From Undaria pinnatifida (Eukaryota > Sar > Phaeophyceae > Laminariales > Alariaceae), in assembly GCA_012845835.1 (NCBI GenBank), contig JABAKD010000005.1, forward strand, positions 12,833,205 through 12,897,204: a stretch of 64,000 nt of DNA, in the 5' to 3' direction. A program made the translations under genes and the position numbers. Shown in pieces: positions 13,001-27,300 of this stretch; the stretch's first letter is position 1, and each line of letters opens with the position of its first letter. The notes beneath the pieces were generated by a model, which was given only the letters and a program-made list of their open reading frames with translations, made no database searches and was not told where the DNA came from.

Positions 13001-16000
13001 TATTAGATCCCACACTAGGGGGGGAAGCAGATTCTAAGAATCTTCTAAGCTCGTATCATGAGGAGCTCAATATCGACATCATCCATCATCATCCGAAACA
13101 TGACTTCGAAGGCATTCGTTCGCGCAACCCGACCAATCTTTCTATGCGATAGTCCTAAAACAAATACACTCGTACAGCTATCGTGCTAACCCATAGTTCC
13201 GCGCTTGGGGAGCTCAACCGGTCACACACAATTAGTTAATCCAACAACAATAAAAACAACAACAACACCAACACCAACACCAACAGCAACAACAACAACA
13301 ACAACCACAACATTATCAGAAACCTTTCACCCCAAAGGCGCAACCCCTATCGTGGGATGACTGAAACCAGCAGTGGCACAATTCAAGCGGCACTATCGGG
13401 AGCCCCCTACCATACCGCCGCCGCTGTACATCTGCAAACCCTTACCCTGTAACAGCTTCCTTCCTGGGGTCGACGATTAGCTTAGCCATTTTCTCCACGG
13501 CGAAGCGGACGCCAACCGCGCACACCACCGGTGTTCCGGACAGCTTGCGGCTTGTGTTTCGCAGGTGATAACGGTGCCTGCCCAAAAGAACAAAACGAAA
13601 AAAAAGAAAAGAGTTTCCGTTTGGGTGGAGGGTTTACGTTTGGTGGGAGGAAAGCAGGGGTGGGGGCGGGGACAGGGGGCACTATGGGCGGGTAGTAGGG
13701 GGGTCGGGGCCGCGCGGGGAGGGTGTACTCATAGCATGCATGACCGTCGTCTTTAGACCACATAGGCCCTCGCATTTCTACAATGCCGGGACGGCGCACG
13801 TAGGTTTTCCCTCGAACAGGCAGGGGCGCAGGGGGCGGCCGGGGGGGTCAGCGTGAGTTGGTTGAAGTGTTCAGGAAGGTAGGGCGTGGTGGTGGGGAGA
13901 TTGGGCAACTGTGCCGTGAGCAAAAGTTAAGGTCTCCACTGCAGATGCGTTCAGGTGGATACAGGGTACCCCGGACTGGAATGATTATTCGGTTGGTGCC
14001 AGGGGAGCGCTGCCTAAATAGAGTGATACGGTACATAATCGGCTTTTCCACTTCTTGCGAAATGATCAAAGATGGCGCCGATGGTGGGGAACATGGCGGA
14101 GGCAGCGCGCATGCCAACACAGTAGGCGGCTCCCAATAGTGCCGGTATGTGCCACCCCCAAAATACCGGCATTATCCAGGGCACCGGCACTGATGGAATA
14201 GGACTACTAAAGAGTTGCTATAGAGAGTTTCACTTGTGCGAAGCGATTCCAACGGCACTATAGAGGACCATGGCACTATTTAACCTGCACTATAGGGAGG
14301 TCCCCACTGTACCCGATCATTCCCAACAAACGACGGCAGGTGGCAATGACCCAGTACCGTAGCGCCAATACGAACACCGAAACAGCACCAGAAGCACCTG
14401 CCCCATGAGCCATCTTTAATATCCCCCTATCCGACTCCAACAGCATCAACACACCACCAACACCGACACCAACATCAAATTAGATCACAACAACTTGGGT
14501 AACACCACCAACGCCAACAACAAAACCACCACACCACCGACACCAACACAAACAACACACCCGATACCAAAACTACACCAACAACTATAACCACAACAAC
14601 ATGGGTAAGACCACCAACGCTACTAACAAAACCACAACACCACCAACACCTACACAAAGAACAAACCCAATACCAACAACAACAACAACAACAAACACAT
14701 CGCAACCCCTGCTACAAAAAAAAACTTGCCGCAAGCACAAACCTGTCGATGAGATCGTCGTACCGACCACCTTCCGCCACGGTGATAGCGTTACGAAGTC
14801 TCTCGCTTCCTTTTCCTTGCGGAATACCCTAGCCAATGAAAAGATCACCCCACATAACATTGGACCGCATCGTACGGCACAACACACCGTAGACACGACA
14901 GGAGTGACAAACACATCAACGTGACGGCAGGGAGGGAGGGTGGAAACGAGGCATTAGCGCAGCAAGCAAGGCGTGGCGGTGATGGCGCGGCGGCACCACC
15001 CAGCTTGGAGGGAGATGGGAGGGGGGTGTACAAATTTCACGCATAGCCATGGGCTTAAGACCATAGACTATGTTTGAGGGAGAAACTACTAGGACACACT
15101 GTTAAAAAAAAACGAAAAACAAACCGGAAGGCTATGGTCACAGGACGAATTAAGTAAACAAAACGAATATATTTATTGAATTACGTATTTTCTTTATTTT
15201 CACTTGGTTTCAGCGTTCCACTTTATAATAAATAAAAAACATGTGTGGCGTGCCAAACGCTTTTTTTCCCGTCCACCCTCGACTAGGATACTTATTGCAG
15301 CTGTGAACGATTTAACGTATTTCCCGCTCCGCTCACCCCTTTCATCAAAGCCGCCTGAAACACAGTCCCCGAAGAATAGCTCCCCTGCCGCTGCATGAGA
15401 CCCAGGTCAAGCATCACAAACGCCGGCCGCACACCCGCCTCCCATGCTTCTACGTCCAACTCCCCCGCCGTGGCGTCTCCGCCACCCCCAACCCCGCCCC
15501 CCCGGCCTGAAACGCCTCTGTCGCCATCGCTTCGGTCTCCCGCTCGAGAGTCCGCCGAGTTGGTTCTGGCCCCGCCCCCGGCGCCACGATCGCTTAGGGG
15601 TCCAAAATAACGCATTTTTTTGAGGGAGCGAGGGGGGTGGGGGGATGGGGGGGTGCTTACCATGACGCGATTAAAGCACAGCAGGTACGTGTTGAAGCTT
15701 GTGGCTGCGAATACGAAGGGGTAGACACGCATTTAGAGGCATCAACATCACCATCAACGTCAACATCAATATCAACATCAACATCAACACCGACACCACC
15801 ATCAACATCAACTGCCGCTGATGCTAGTCCATCACGCTCTTCATTTACTGTACCACATGTTTTTGTGAAAAAGATAGATGCACTTCAGCAGTGAGATTAA
15901 GGATTGCGTCGAAACTCAATTTTTCAAGCTGTGCGCGATGCTTCGATCACGTGTACATGTTCGTGTCCCCCAAGAGAGTAGCAACAAGGATAATATATCG

Positions 16001-19000
16001 TGGTACCAATCGTAGAGGCCATCGTTTTCGCAGGACCTGACTCTCCGTCTTCCCCGCCACTGCTGCTGCTGCTGATGTTGCGCGAACCGCCTTTCGCGGG
16101 CATAAAAGCGGGACAGCTACCGTTGCGACAGTTGTGTTGATACCGCTGTGATGGATCGTTGATACTGCTGAAACCCATTGATTCCAATGTTATGGCCGTT
16201 GGTATCGCTGTGATTGTTATACAGTTGTTGATACCGTTGATATCGCTGTTGGTGTTGATACTGTGTATACTGTTGTCGTCGTGGTCGATGATACCGTTGC
16301 TATTGGTGTGACAACAGCGGACACCGTTCGATACCGCTGGGACCGTCAATACCGTGGTGGCCGCTCATACCATCAGACCTACCAATGAGGTCGCGCGGAT
16401 ATTGGAGGGTAGTTTTAACACTCTCATTGGTCGAGGTCTGTCTGGCGGTCCGCAGATCGGAAAAATGAAAAAAGAAGTCGAAAGGCGGCGCAGCCGCGTT
16501 TCTCGCCCGTTTGTGGCCCGTTTGCTACGGCTTGGGTTGGGTCTACGCCCGTACCTTGATTCCACCAGGAAGCGCTTCTAAGCTAGCAAACGCAAACAGC
16601 CTATCGCCCCGAAGATCCTCTCGACCAGGTCATTAGGCGAGCTCGTTCATACCGTTGCTACGACAATGTTGCCGTCCAGTTGGGTTGCGAATACAATCGA
16701 GTTATATTAATTGACACAACATGTGTATGAAAATACGTGGAAGTGTGATGAGCTTAAGCTTTAGTTTTCTCCCATCCTCCGGAGGACGAAAAAAAAAAAA
16801 GAAAAAGCGACCGTTGTGCCCGTTGATGTGATACTGTAGTTGATGCCGTTGTTATGACCGTTGCTACCATCATAACCGTTGATGTCGTTGTAACCGTTTA
16901 TGCCGTTGTTATGACCGTTAATACCGTTACGATGGCAGTAGATTCCATTATGATGTTGACACCGTGGTCACCGTCGATACTGTTGTTACCGCTCATACAT
17001 ACCGTTGCGACCGTTGACACAGTCGAGACCGTTGATAGGGTTGTGACATTTGATACCGCTGTGGCCGTTGATATCGTTGTTCCCGTTCGTATCGTTTTCA
17101 TGGCCGTTGATACCGTCATGATCGTTGATAACGTCGTTATGGCCACTGATACCGTTGTGACGGTTATGACCGTTGATACGGTTTTGACCGTCATGACCGT
17201 TGATACCGCTGTGACCGTTGATATAGTTATTGCTGCCATTGATACCGTTGTTACTGCTCATACATACCGTTGCGACAATCGACACCGTGGCGACAATCGA
17301 TACCGTTACGAACTTGATACCGTTGTGACCGTCATGACCGATGCTACCGTCGTGAAAGTTAACGCCGTCGTGAACGTTGATACCGTTGCTACATCCGTTG
17401 ATACCGTTGTCACCGTTGATGCAATTTTTTCCGTTGATAGGGTACTGATCGTTGATAACATTGGTGCCGTTGGTACCGTTTTCATGACCGTTGATACCGT
17501 TGTGATCGTTGATAAGGTCGTTATGACTGCTGATACCGTTGGTTTTACTGTTGATACCGTACTGACCGTTGATAGCGTTGTGGTTATTGACACTCTTAAT
17601 ACCGTTGTGACCGTTGATAGAATTATTGTGGCGGTTGATACCGTTGTGTTACTGCTCATACCGTTGTGACAATCGATACCGCTGTGACCGGAATGGCCGT
17701 TGACGCCGTTCTCACGACCGTTGATTCCATTGTGGTGTTGATACCGGTTTGACCGTTGATATCGTTGTTGTGACCGTCGATACCGCTGTGACCGTTGATA
17801 TAATTGTGACCGTTGGTACAGTTATGACATTTGATACCACTGTGCCCGTTGATGTGTCCGTTGATACCGCTGTGACCATTGATATTGTTGTTCCCGTTGG
17901 TATCGTGTTGGTGACCGTTGATTCAGTTTTGATCGTTGAAATGTCGTTATGACTGCTGATACCGTCGCGATAGTTGATACCGTTTTGACCGTTGATATCG
18001 TCATGACCGTTGATACCGTTGTGATTGTTGGCACTGTTGATAACGTTGTGACCGTTGATTTGATTATTGTGGTTGTTACTGTAGATGTTACAGATCATAC
18101 CGTTGTGATATCGATACCGTTATGGCAGTTGATGCCGTTGTGACCGTTGGTACCGTTGTCATTGTCACTACTGGTGTGATTGCCGATACCATTACGACCG
18201 TTGATGCCGTTGTTAAATAACCGTTGGTATCGTTGTGACCGTTGATACAATTGTCACCGTTGATATGTTATGACATTTGATACCAATGGGACCGTTACTA
18301 TGATCGTTGGTACCGTTGTCTCCCTTGTGGCCACTGTGATCGCTCTGTCGACACCATCACAACTTATCGAAATATAAGGGAGTTTCGGGTGTCTTGAGGT
18401 AAATCCGCACGTCCTCGCGATATATTTTGCGATCAGACTACTGTCATGACTTTAAAGCTCTACCGGCTAGGAACAACATGATCGTGGTCGCAGCACGGTA
18501 CAGGTATATTCCTTGATTCTTGCTCTTTCTCATTTTATCTTTCTGCGGCATTTTTTTCCGCCGCAGAACGCCCCTCGAGGAGCAAAAGGCGCCGCGAGGA
18601 ACGAGCGATGACCAAAGGAATCGCTAATAAATACTACGACGTCGCATGTACCTCGCATAGGTCGCAAAAAAATTACCCGTGAGCTTTTCTACATTTTCAT
18701 AGCAGATTCAATATTGAGGCTCAATTTGGCACTTTACGCACAGGTACACGGAAATGGATAGTAAGCGACCCAAGAATTACTGTTTCTAGTTGAATACCCT
18801 GGTGCGATACCCCACATTACATCGTGCCAGGGTATTGGACTGCCGGAGTGGCAATATTCTGACCCCCTCCAAAGCGAGCTAAAGGAAGCGATTGAAACAT
18901 ATTTCCGTGCGCATGTTGATTTCGAGCCGGAAGTCCCCGAGGGACAAAAATATTTCGTTCAACTCTTAACCCTAGTGCTACAACGACAAGAGGCAGAGCG

Positions 19001-20632
19001 ATTCAGCCCTAATCTTTCATGAAAGAGGAAAGTTTGATGTTTGTCCAACACACGTGGCTGACGCATGTATAACGAATCATTTGCTGCCCCGCATTATAAC
19101 TCTTTGAGGCTGCAAAATAATTGGAGTTGAATATGTTTAGTTGAACTTACGGCTGATGCTGACGTACGTGAAAAGGTAACGCATTTACTTTGGAGAATCT
19201 AGAGACATGGAAACATAGAGACAAAAAAATAAAAATAATGAACTTACGCTAGTGGGGCTCAGATACAGCGGAGGATATAGAGGCGAAAAAGCTTGAGTTT
19301 ATTGGCTTGAAGTGGACAGCTGATGTTGTGTTTTCTTGACAATTTGATAAAAATACACAAACATATATCATACTGGTACTTCATAACAGAAAACTCTTTT
19401 CAACGGAGCTATTGATGACATATAATTACTTGTACGGGTTTTATAAAAATAATTACAGAATTACCATCGGCAACTGTCACGGCAAATCACTGACAACAAT
19501 TCACTGCAACGAAAAATCGCTACCAGTATTAGTACGTCATCATCACTCGAACCATAAAGCTACTTCAAACCACCCAGCAGCTTAATAGCGCACGTAATTA
19601 CTCCAATAAATACGAAAAAAGTTGGAAGCGACTAAATGTTCAAGGCAACAACAGACCCGACAAATAACACTCGGTACAATACAAATACAGCAGAAAGAGC
19701 CGAAATATTTCCGGCAATCGAAACACAGACGCATGTCACGATACACAGGCAGCCCTTTCTTTCTTTTCCGAAACGGTTTCTGAATGACGAGGCTCCTAAT
19801 CCTAAAATCGTTGGCATTTCTATCATTTTTAGCGCGATTGTTGTGGCGTACCTAGGCCATTGGAGTTTTTATCCGGCGGAGACACGTGCCACCAAAACAT
19901 GTACCGTTTTATGTCTGAGGCTCGCAACCACTTCAGGAGCCGTTATGCCAAAAAAGTGCAACCTGATGAACAAAATCCATGGCCTGGGATGTGTACAACA
20001 ATTCCATATTGCAGAAACAAAAATGGTAAAATTCTGACGATTTGGGGTTAAGGAGGGAGTGTCTTCAGTCATACAGAAACAAAAATCTCCAAAATTGCTA
20101 CCTCTATCGTAGCAAGTCCATTTTTTTTTCTCTCCAAAATCAGGTTTTACCTCAGAAGGCAAAGAGCTCCTCATCAGGTTAGGAGCATCAGACAAAAAAA
20201 GGTACACCTCTACTCTACCCTAGCATGCGTATACAAGCAAACAATCTCCTCCTCAGGTTAGGAGCCTCAGACAAACAAAGGTACACCTCTACTCTACCCT
20301 AGCATGCGTCCACAAGCAAACAATCTCACGAACACCGCCTCATTGCCAGGCCGGCTGTGAAAGCCGTCGATGAAAAGGTCAACGTTTAGATAATTCTGGC
20401 CCCCAAGCTTGCTGTTTTGTATGGTCAACGTAAAATAGACGTGTCTGGCACCATGCTTGATGTTGTACATGGTCAACGTGTAGATGTTTCTGGCCCCTGT
20501 GCTGGTTCACATGGTTTGCGTATTGACATTTCTGACCCCTATGCTTACTGTTTTACATTTTACCCCCAATTGCGTCAGCACGAAAATACATTGCCTTGCT
20601 GTAGTAGTTAGTAGTAGCAGTAATAGTGGGAG

Positions 20633-20676
<44 letters not shown>

Positions 20677-23600
20677 GCTGCTGCTGTTGTTGTTGTTGTT
20701 GTTGTGGTTGTTGTTGTTGATTTCTGCTATTGTTTTAATCTAGTACGTGGCCACAAGACGGGAGACTCCAATACCTCCGGAAAAGGAAAAACATTGTACT
20801 TGTACGAGTATAGCCTAGATTATACCATACAGAAGAAACACTGTATATCATCATCAGCTGTCAGCGAGTCATCAAAAAGAAAACAAATTTTAAGTTTTGC
20901 TTTTCATCGTTTGTCTCGGGAGTTATTAATAGTTCGCCCGCAAGAACTACCGCCGAAATATTTAGCTTCCGCAGTATCTTCTAGAGATACGAGTGCACAA
21001 CAGCCTCCATCAGAGAGTGGATTGAAATATGCCCGGCGCGTCGGATGGCTAACGCACGGAAAAACAACAGCGAAGAGCATCGTTTACCGTAGTCCAAAAG
21101 GTAGCCAAAAATAGATTCCTTGTTCGATTTTCTTCTGGGGGTTTCTTCTTCTAACTGCAGCTAGCTGTGGGTGATCGAAATTTGATCTGGGCGTTCCGGA
21201 GGGCAATACAAAATATAATCAAAGAGGACGGCAACTGTTTCATGTTGAGGCGAATTAATAGATGCCTGGAATATCTTACCGCTGTCGGTGCCGTTTCTTC
21301 CCTGGACCCTTGGTGCTTTTTCCACCGGCGGCTGCCGCCGCTGCGCTCTGCGACGCGTTGCTGTTGATGTTTTGATTTTGATTGACCTCTTCCGTTTCAT
21401 CTGGTTCAGCAATCAACCACGCGGGGACAGGATGCAGATGGGCGGACAGACACGGACAGACACAGACGGATAGGTTTAGATGGACAGACGTATATTGACA
21501 GACGTAGATGGATAGATGGGACGGACACACACAGATAGACGGATAGATGTAGATGATGGACAGACGTAGATAGACAGACGTAGGAGGACATGCGTGGGTG
21601 GACAATGTGGACGTACAGACACAGACGGCCAGGCACAGACACAGGCGCAGACAGATGAGACAGATACAGGCAGACAGACATGCACACGAGGCACGGAAGG
21701 ACAGCCACAGACAAACATAAACAGGCACGACACACAGGCAGCAAATAACCGGGAAAATACGTAAGGACAGAGAGACAAGACATGCAAACGAGGTCCTGCA
21801 CATATTGCGTAATTTTCCCGTTTTTCCTACATGGAGAAACCCCACATAGAAGCAAAAACAACGCATTGTACAAAATAATTATTCCATTAGAGCTAGGGAG
21901 GGGTGGAAACCGGCAAGATGTTTGGGCACAGCAATGTCGGGCATTGACGACGGGGGCACGAAACCATACACATGTGGCAAATCCTACAGTAGCAAAGAGA
22001 AGGGCAAACATACCTGGAGGCGGCGGGATAATACCCAAGCGGGCCAATCCCGTGGTGAGAGCCAGGAGCGCATCCCACGCCTCACGGAAAGCACGGAGGG
22101 ATCGCTTCGTGCGCACCACTTCCTTTCGAGTCAACTCCCTGAAAACAGAAGCGGTGGCATAGAGCGAGTACGGGAAGACACACACATTCAGATTTGGGGG
22201 GGGGGGGGGTTGTACTCGATATTCATGCATGGCGGTTGTCGTATGACCATAATTGGGGGGGGGGGGGGGGGGGCAATAAGGGGGCATATAAGAGTTAGGC
22301 TCATATTTTGAGAGGGGGACGAGATCTTCCACAACAAATAAACGACAACAAAACACCCGCGGAGTCTAAGAGGACAACGACGATGGTGCTGCCTGTCGAA
22401 GCAGAGACCTCGAAACAACAACAACAACAACAACAACAACATCAACTTAGAAACGACCGCATGGTGGCGAGGGCCTACGACTGCCGGTAGCACGTCAAAG
22501 TCTGATATCATACATAGTTTGTGCTTGTTGCACACTTCGGACAGATCTTACAGGTCCTATACATAATATAAATATAAATATAGTAGATCACATACATAGA
22601 TCATACAGAGCACATAGATCATACAGATGATTTAGATCGTATAGATAATATAGATCATTTATAGCACATAGATCATATAGATCACATAGGTCATACAGAT
22701 CATATACATCATATAGATCATCTACAGTACATCCTGCACCTGCCGCTAGGAGATGTTGCGCAGGATCTGTATATATAGAGTGCAGATCCAACCCACGGAA
22801 CGCGTGCTACAGTAGATCATGCAGATCGTACGGCTCCCACCCGGTAGCATGAGCTATCCCATACATATCTTCCCTGAAGTATCTACCGGTATATCATCAA
22901 GTGGGGATCGATTATCTGGCCCACGCGTGAATTGCGGGAGCGACATATACGCAACCCTATGCATTATTATTGTTTATATGTAGCTCTGTACGTGATAGTT
23001 TCGAGCGAACGAACTAACCGACAGGCTGTGGTAGTAGCTACCCGTATTTTGCGACAAACCTCTTGTAATTGGACGCTGCTTTTCGAAAATAACGAAAACC
23101 ATGCTGCGTGCCGACAGCGATGCTGGTTCTCTCAATATCTGCGAACGCCATGCACCTTCTCAAAAATGATCGAAAGAACCGAGAGCTCGTCCTCTTCGCC
23201 CATTAGCCTACTTGATACGTCAGTATTACAACTATTGAAGTAAAATAACTGCTGTAGACAAAAGGAGCACAACCAGACGCCAACAGGAAAACGTCCAACA
23301 GCCAAAATGAAACAAGTAGCAAAAAAAAACTCCTCTAACATCGGCCCAGCATAAAAGAGTAGACATTTCCATCTACCATCACCATGGTTACCAAATTCAC
23401 AATCACGATAACCACATCATAACTAAATCCATCACGATAACCATCACAGTAACAGCAATCCCCCCCGACACCACCATCGGTAGCAGCCATGCATCGCTCA
23501 CTTCCTCCGGCTGCTGCCGCCGCCTGTGCCTGTCCCACCCACACTTCTCACGGCTGGTATGCGCTGTACCAGCTTCTCCACCCGCGCTAACGCCTGCCCG

Positions 23601-24318
23601 GAACAGGAGACAAAAATACAGTTTAAAAAAAAGCAACACACGGCGCGTCATGCACAAAACGAATACAGGTACGTAGACTGCATGGCGCATCACGCAAAAA
23701 CAAACAAATGTGGACACCAGGTCCTAACCCCTAGATGGTACGGGTCGAATATATCTACTAAGCGAGGAGCCTCCGAAAAAATAGGAGAACCCGCTGCCGC
23801 AGGATGCTCCTGATCAGGATGGACTCAATGCAGCGCTATGGTACGTCTGTAGACTAAGGGTCGTTCCTGACGAATACAAAGAGCGTCAGGAATCACGACA
23901 AAAACACGTGAGATTCTCGCGAATCGTGATACCTGCCAGGAATCCGGACTTTGAATCGTTATGATCAACAACCAACACGACCACCTCCATCACCACCACC
24001 ACCACTACCACCACCGTCACCACCACCGTCACCATCACCAACACCACCAACACCACTAACACCAACACCACCACCACAACCACCACCACGACCACCATAA
24101 CCACCACCACCACAACCACCACCACCACCACCACCACCACCACTACCACTACCACTACCACTACCACCACAACCACCTAGCTCAGTGGTTATTGTGTATC
24201 ACTAATTGATGCAAAATATCGGGTCTCACCACTGAGCTACGTAACAACACCCCCCCCTCCCCCCCCTCCCCCCCCGCCCAATTACCGACGGCTTCAGTTT
24301 CTCTACACCACAACAACC

Positions 24319-24350
<32 letters not shown>

Positions 24351-27300
24351 CACCGAGACTGTCACGTCGGACCCGATTTTTCTTGCCAGACAACCGCACC
24401 ACGCGCTACCAGCCATCGTGTAGAAGCTGCCCAAACCTGGGATCACCTCGAAAGGGTCTTCGTCCCTCCCCACGCCGTGCACAAACGGCCTTAGGTTGAC
24501 CAATGCCTCTGAAGACACGACCCCCGCGGATTCCGCCTCGGACATGGCCTGCCGCGCGCACAAGCGAAGGGGGAGGGGGGGGTTGCTCGTTTGCTTCGTG
24601 CCTTTGTCATGTCACCATTGATCACGCATGAAGGATAGAGGGGGAAGGTACTCGTTTGTTGCTTGCCTTAGCCATGTGACTACTGATCGCGGCATCCCTT
24701 TCGAGACGGGGCACAAGAGGGGGGGGGGGTACTCGTTAGTTCCTTGCCGTCGTCATTAGAGCGTAGACCATGCATGACGGATAGAGGGGGGCGTACTCAT
24801 TAGTTGCTTGCCTTCGCCATTTGACCGTTGATCACCCACCCCAATCGAGATGGGGCACAAGGGGGCGGGGAGGGCGCACTCATGTGTTTTTGCCTTAGTC
24901 AATTGACAATTAGCCACACATGGCGGAGCGAGGGGGAAGGGGTTGACGTGAGGAGAAGGGAACATGGACGTGACACAGGAAGGCAGAAGACGGAGGAAGA
25001 AGTCAGAACGTGCAGCATGGTCGTCACACAGGCAGGCAAGCAAAAGGCGGGGGGCGGGGTCATAGTGCGTACGCACATCATCAGGGAATACCGTCGCTCA
25101 GAGCCGAAGGGTCAATTATGGCTAATCGCAGCATGACTGCTTGCGGATACGTCAGACAGAAAAAAATCGTGTCCACCAGACGCGATAGCGCAAGCCGTTC
25201 GCACAAGAAAGCAGTGCGTACACATGGTCAAAACGACACGACAACGACAAATATGGTAATGGCTAGCATACTGATGATGTTGACGACGAACAAGACGACG
25301 ATCATGATCCTCATCAACGATGATAACCATCATCACCACCATCGTCATTCGGTCGTATGATCATGCCATTGCCTGCTGCTGCGACCAAAGCGCGACGATG
25401 ACAAGCGATCATGATTATGCCTCAACCGTCAAACCGTGCCGCGTGCCTTGGAAACAAACAACGACACCAGCCGTACCCAGCAGAGAAAGAAAATGAAAGC
25501 CGCGAAGTGACCAACAAGCAAGAGCTGCGAAAACAACCAACAACTACACCAGCACACATGGAAGAACGACCGCGTGAACGGCTCACGCCCGCTATCAGAT
25601 ACACAGCGGAGATTACAATAAAACAGGTACTGCACCTTTGCTGGGGAGATAGAGCCACGCGTAAGCCTGCCCAAAAGGGAGGCAACCTGGGTTTGAACGG
25701 GAGCCGAAACACACGACAACATCCCCAATCCCCAACAACGAAAAACAAACAAAAAGTATTCAGATTAGAAGTTTCGCGAGGATTCAACAAAAAAAAGCGG
25801 AATAACAGTAGATGCGATTGCGATGAACCAGCGAAAAAAAGTGCGGAACAACGTAAGGTTAGGTTCATCTAGATATGCCGAAGAAAGTTATAAACACCCA
25901 AAGCAACTTGAGATTCGATCAGGATGAGGGGTCAGATTCGATCGCGAGGCGCAGAAAAAAAAACAGAAAGAATGTATGGTTCGAGCGCGATGGACAGACG
26001 CACCAATGGTTGAAGACCACTAGACTTGGTCGCGATGCGCCGAGCACAGATGACGCGGAATGTCGACGGCCCAGCGTTACGGACTACGGTAACGTGAATA
26101 AATAAAAAGGGGTGCTGTCGACGACAAAACAGCTCCCCTAAAAAAGGTACAGTGAGGGGCTTCCAATAGTGCCGGTGTGTGCCAGCCCAATATACCGGCA
26201 CTATTCAGGGCACCGGCACTATTGGGAACAGGGTTATTACATAGAGTTACTACAGGGAATCCATGTACCAGGCGAGTTCACTGGCACTATAGAGAGCAGT
26301 GGCACTATTTAACCGGCACTATAGCGAGCAGAGGCACTATTCTACCGGCACTATTGTGGGGTCCCCACTGTATTTTGCGTCCGGTGTTTTTCCCGAAAAC
26401 AGGTGAAAAGGAGCATACGCCAACCGTAAGTGTTTTTGATACCTGGTAGCAAACAAAAGCGATTGATCTCTAGACACAAAGCGTTAGAGATAAAATCCAA
26501 ACGACCGGCGAGCGCCCACAGCAAAATAATTTGTACGGCCGTAGAACCCCTTTTCCGATCGCGCAAGCTGTAGCACCATAAAAAAAAACGCGTTCAACTT
26601 CACCCGCTCTCCCTCATGGCAAGGGGACATGAAATGGCCTAAATAAAAACACAACAACAAAAAAGAACGCGTCGTTTGCCGAGAAACAAACACGACCTAA
26701 GGACAGCATTATAAATTTGATGAACTTTATACCGCACTCTACGACGGCTCTGAAGGCGAAACGGCGCAAAATCAAACTAAACACAACACGCACCCGAAAT
26801 ACCAAAACATGCACTTTCCAGGGGGCTGTCATGACTACAGTGGGTACCACGATTCACGAGTACCCGACTTAACAGGAGTCGGGAGGTAAGAGCGGCCAAC
26901 TCGGCATGTCCCGCCGCAATAAAGGCTACGTATTTCCCACCTCAGATAAGAGCGCTTTAAAGGTAAGAGCACATGTTTCGGCTTGCTTGTCACGGGGCGC
27001 TCTTAAACCGGGGTACCCACTGCTGTACTCGTATACACTGGGCGAATTCCAGTATCGCCACAATCACCATCTTCCGCGCAACATCATCACCACTTGCCGC
27101 AACCATCACCGTCGCCGCCACCGTCCCCGCCACCACCACCACAATACCGCTAAAACCAACATCCTAACCACCGTCACTACCCCCGCGACCATTACCATCA
27201 CCACCGCCACCAGTACTGCTACCGATACCACCAGTGCTACCACCACCAAACATCCGAGGCGCGTACAACACTCACAGTCGGCCTTGCTTCTTGGGTGACT

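Larger units (their letters stand above)
15593..21279 (-). other. GCN2 intron w25-w26, 5.7 kb, the longest
   Basis: Holds the 18-bp satellite (16820-18340), an ATCAAC array (15738-15810), a GTT array (20634-20720), a tandem duplication near 20185-20330, and about 2 kb (18350-20180) of AT-richer sequence without recognisable features. An open segment at 15661-15732 ending in a perfect gtaagc donor could be an optional exon but does not join in phase with the chosen w26 start. Confidence 0.7.

Noticed and set aside
16854-17669. 271-codon Val/Thr/Asp repeat protein
   Set aside because: Product of the ACCGTTGAT satellite, whose unit lacks stops in several frames on both strands.
20626-21114. 162-codon frame starting with a Val run
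   Set aside because: The start is the GTT array; the remaining 125 residues match nothing recognised and lie antisense in an intron.
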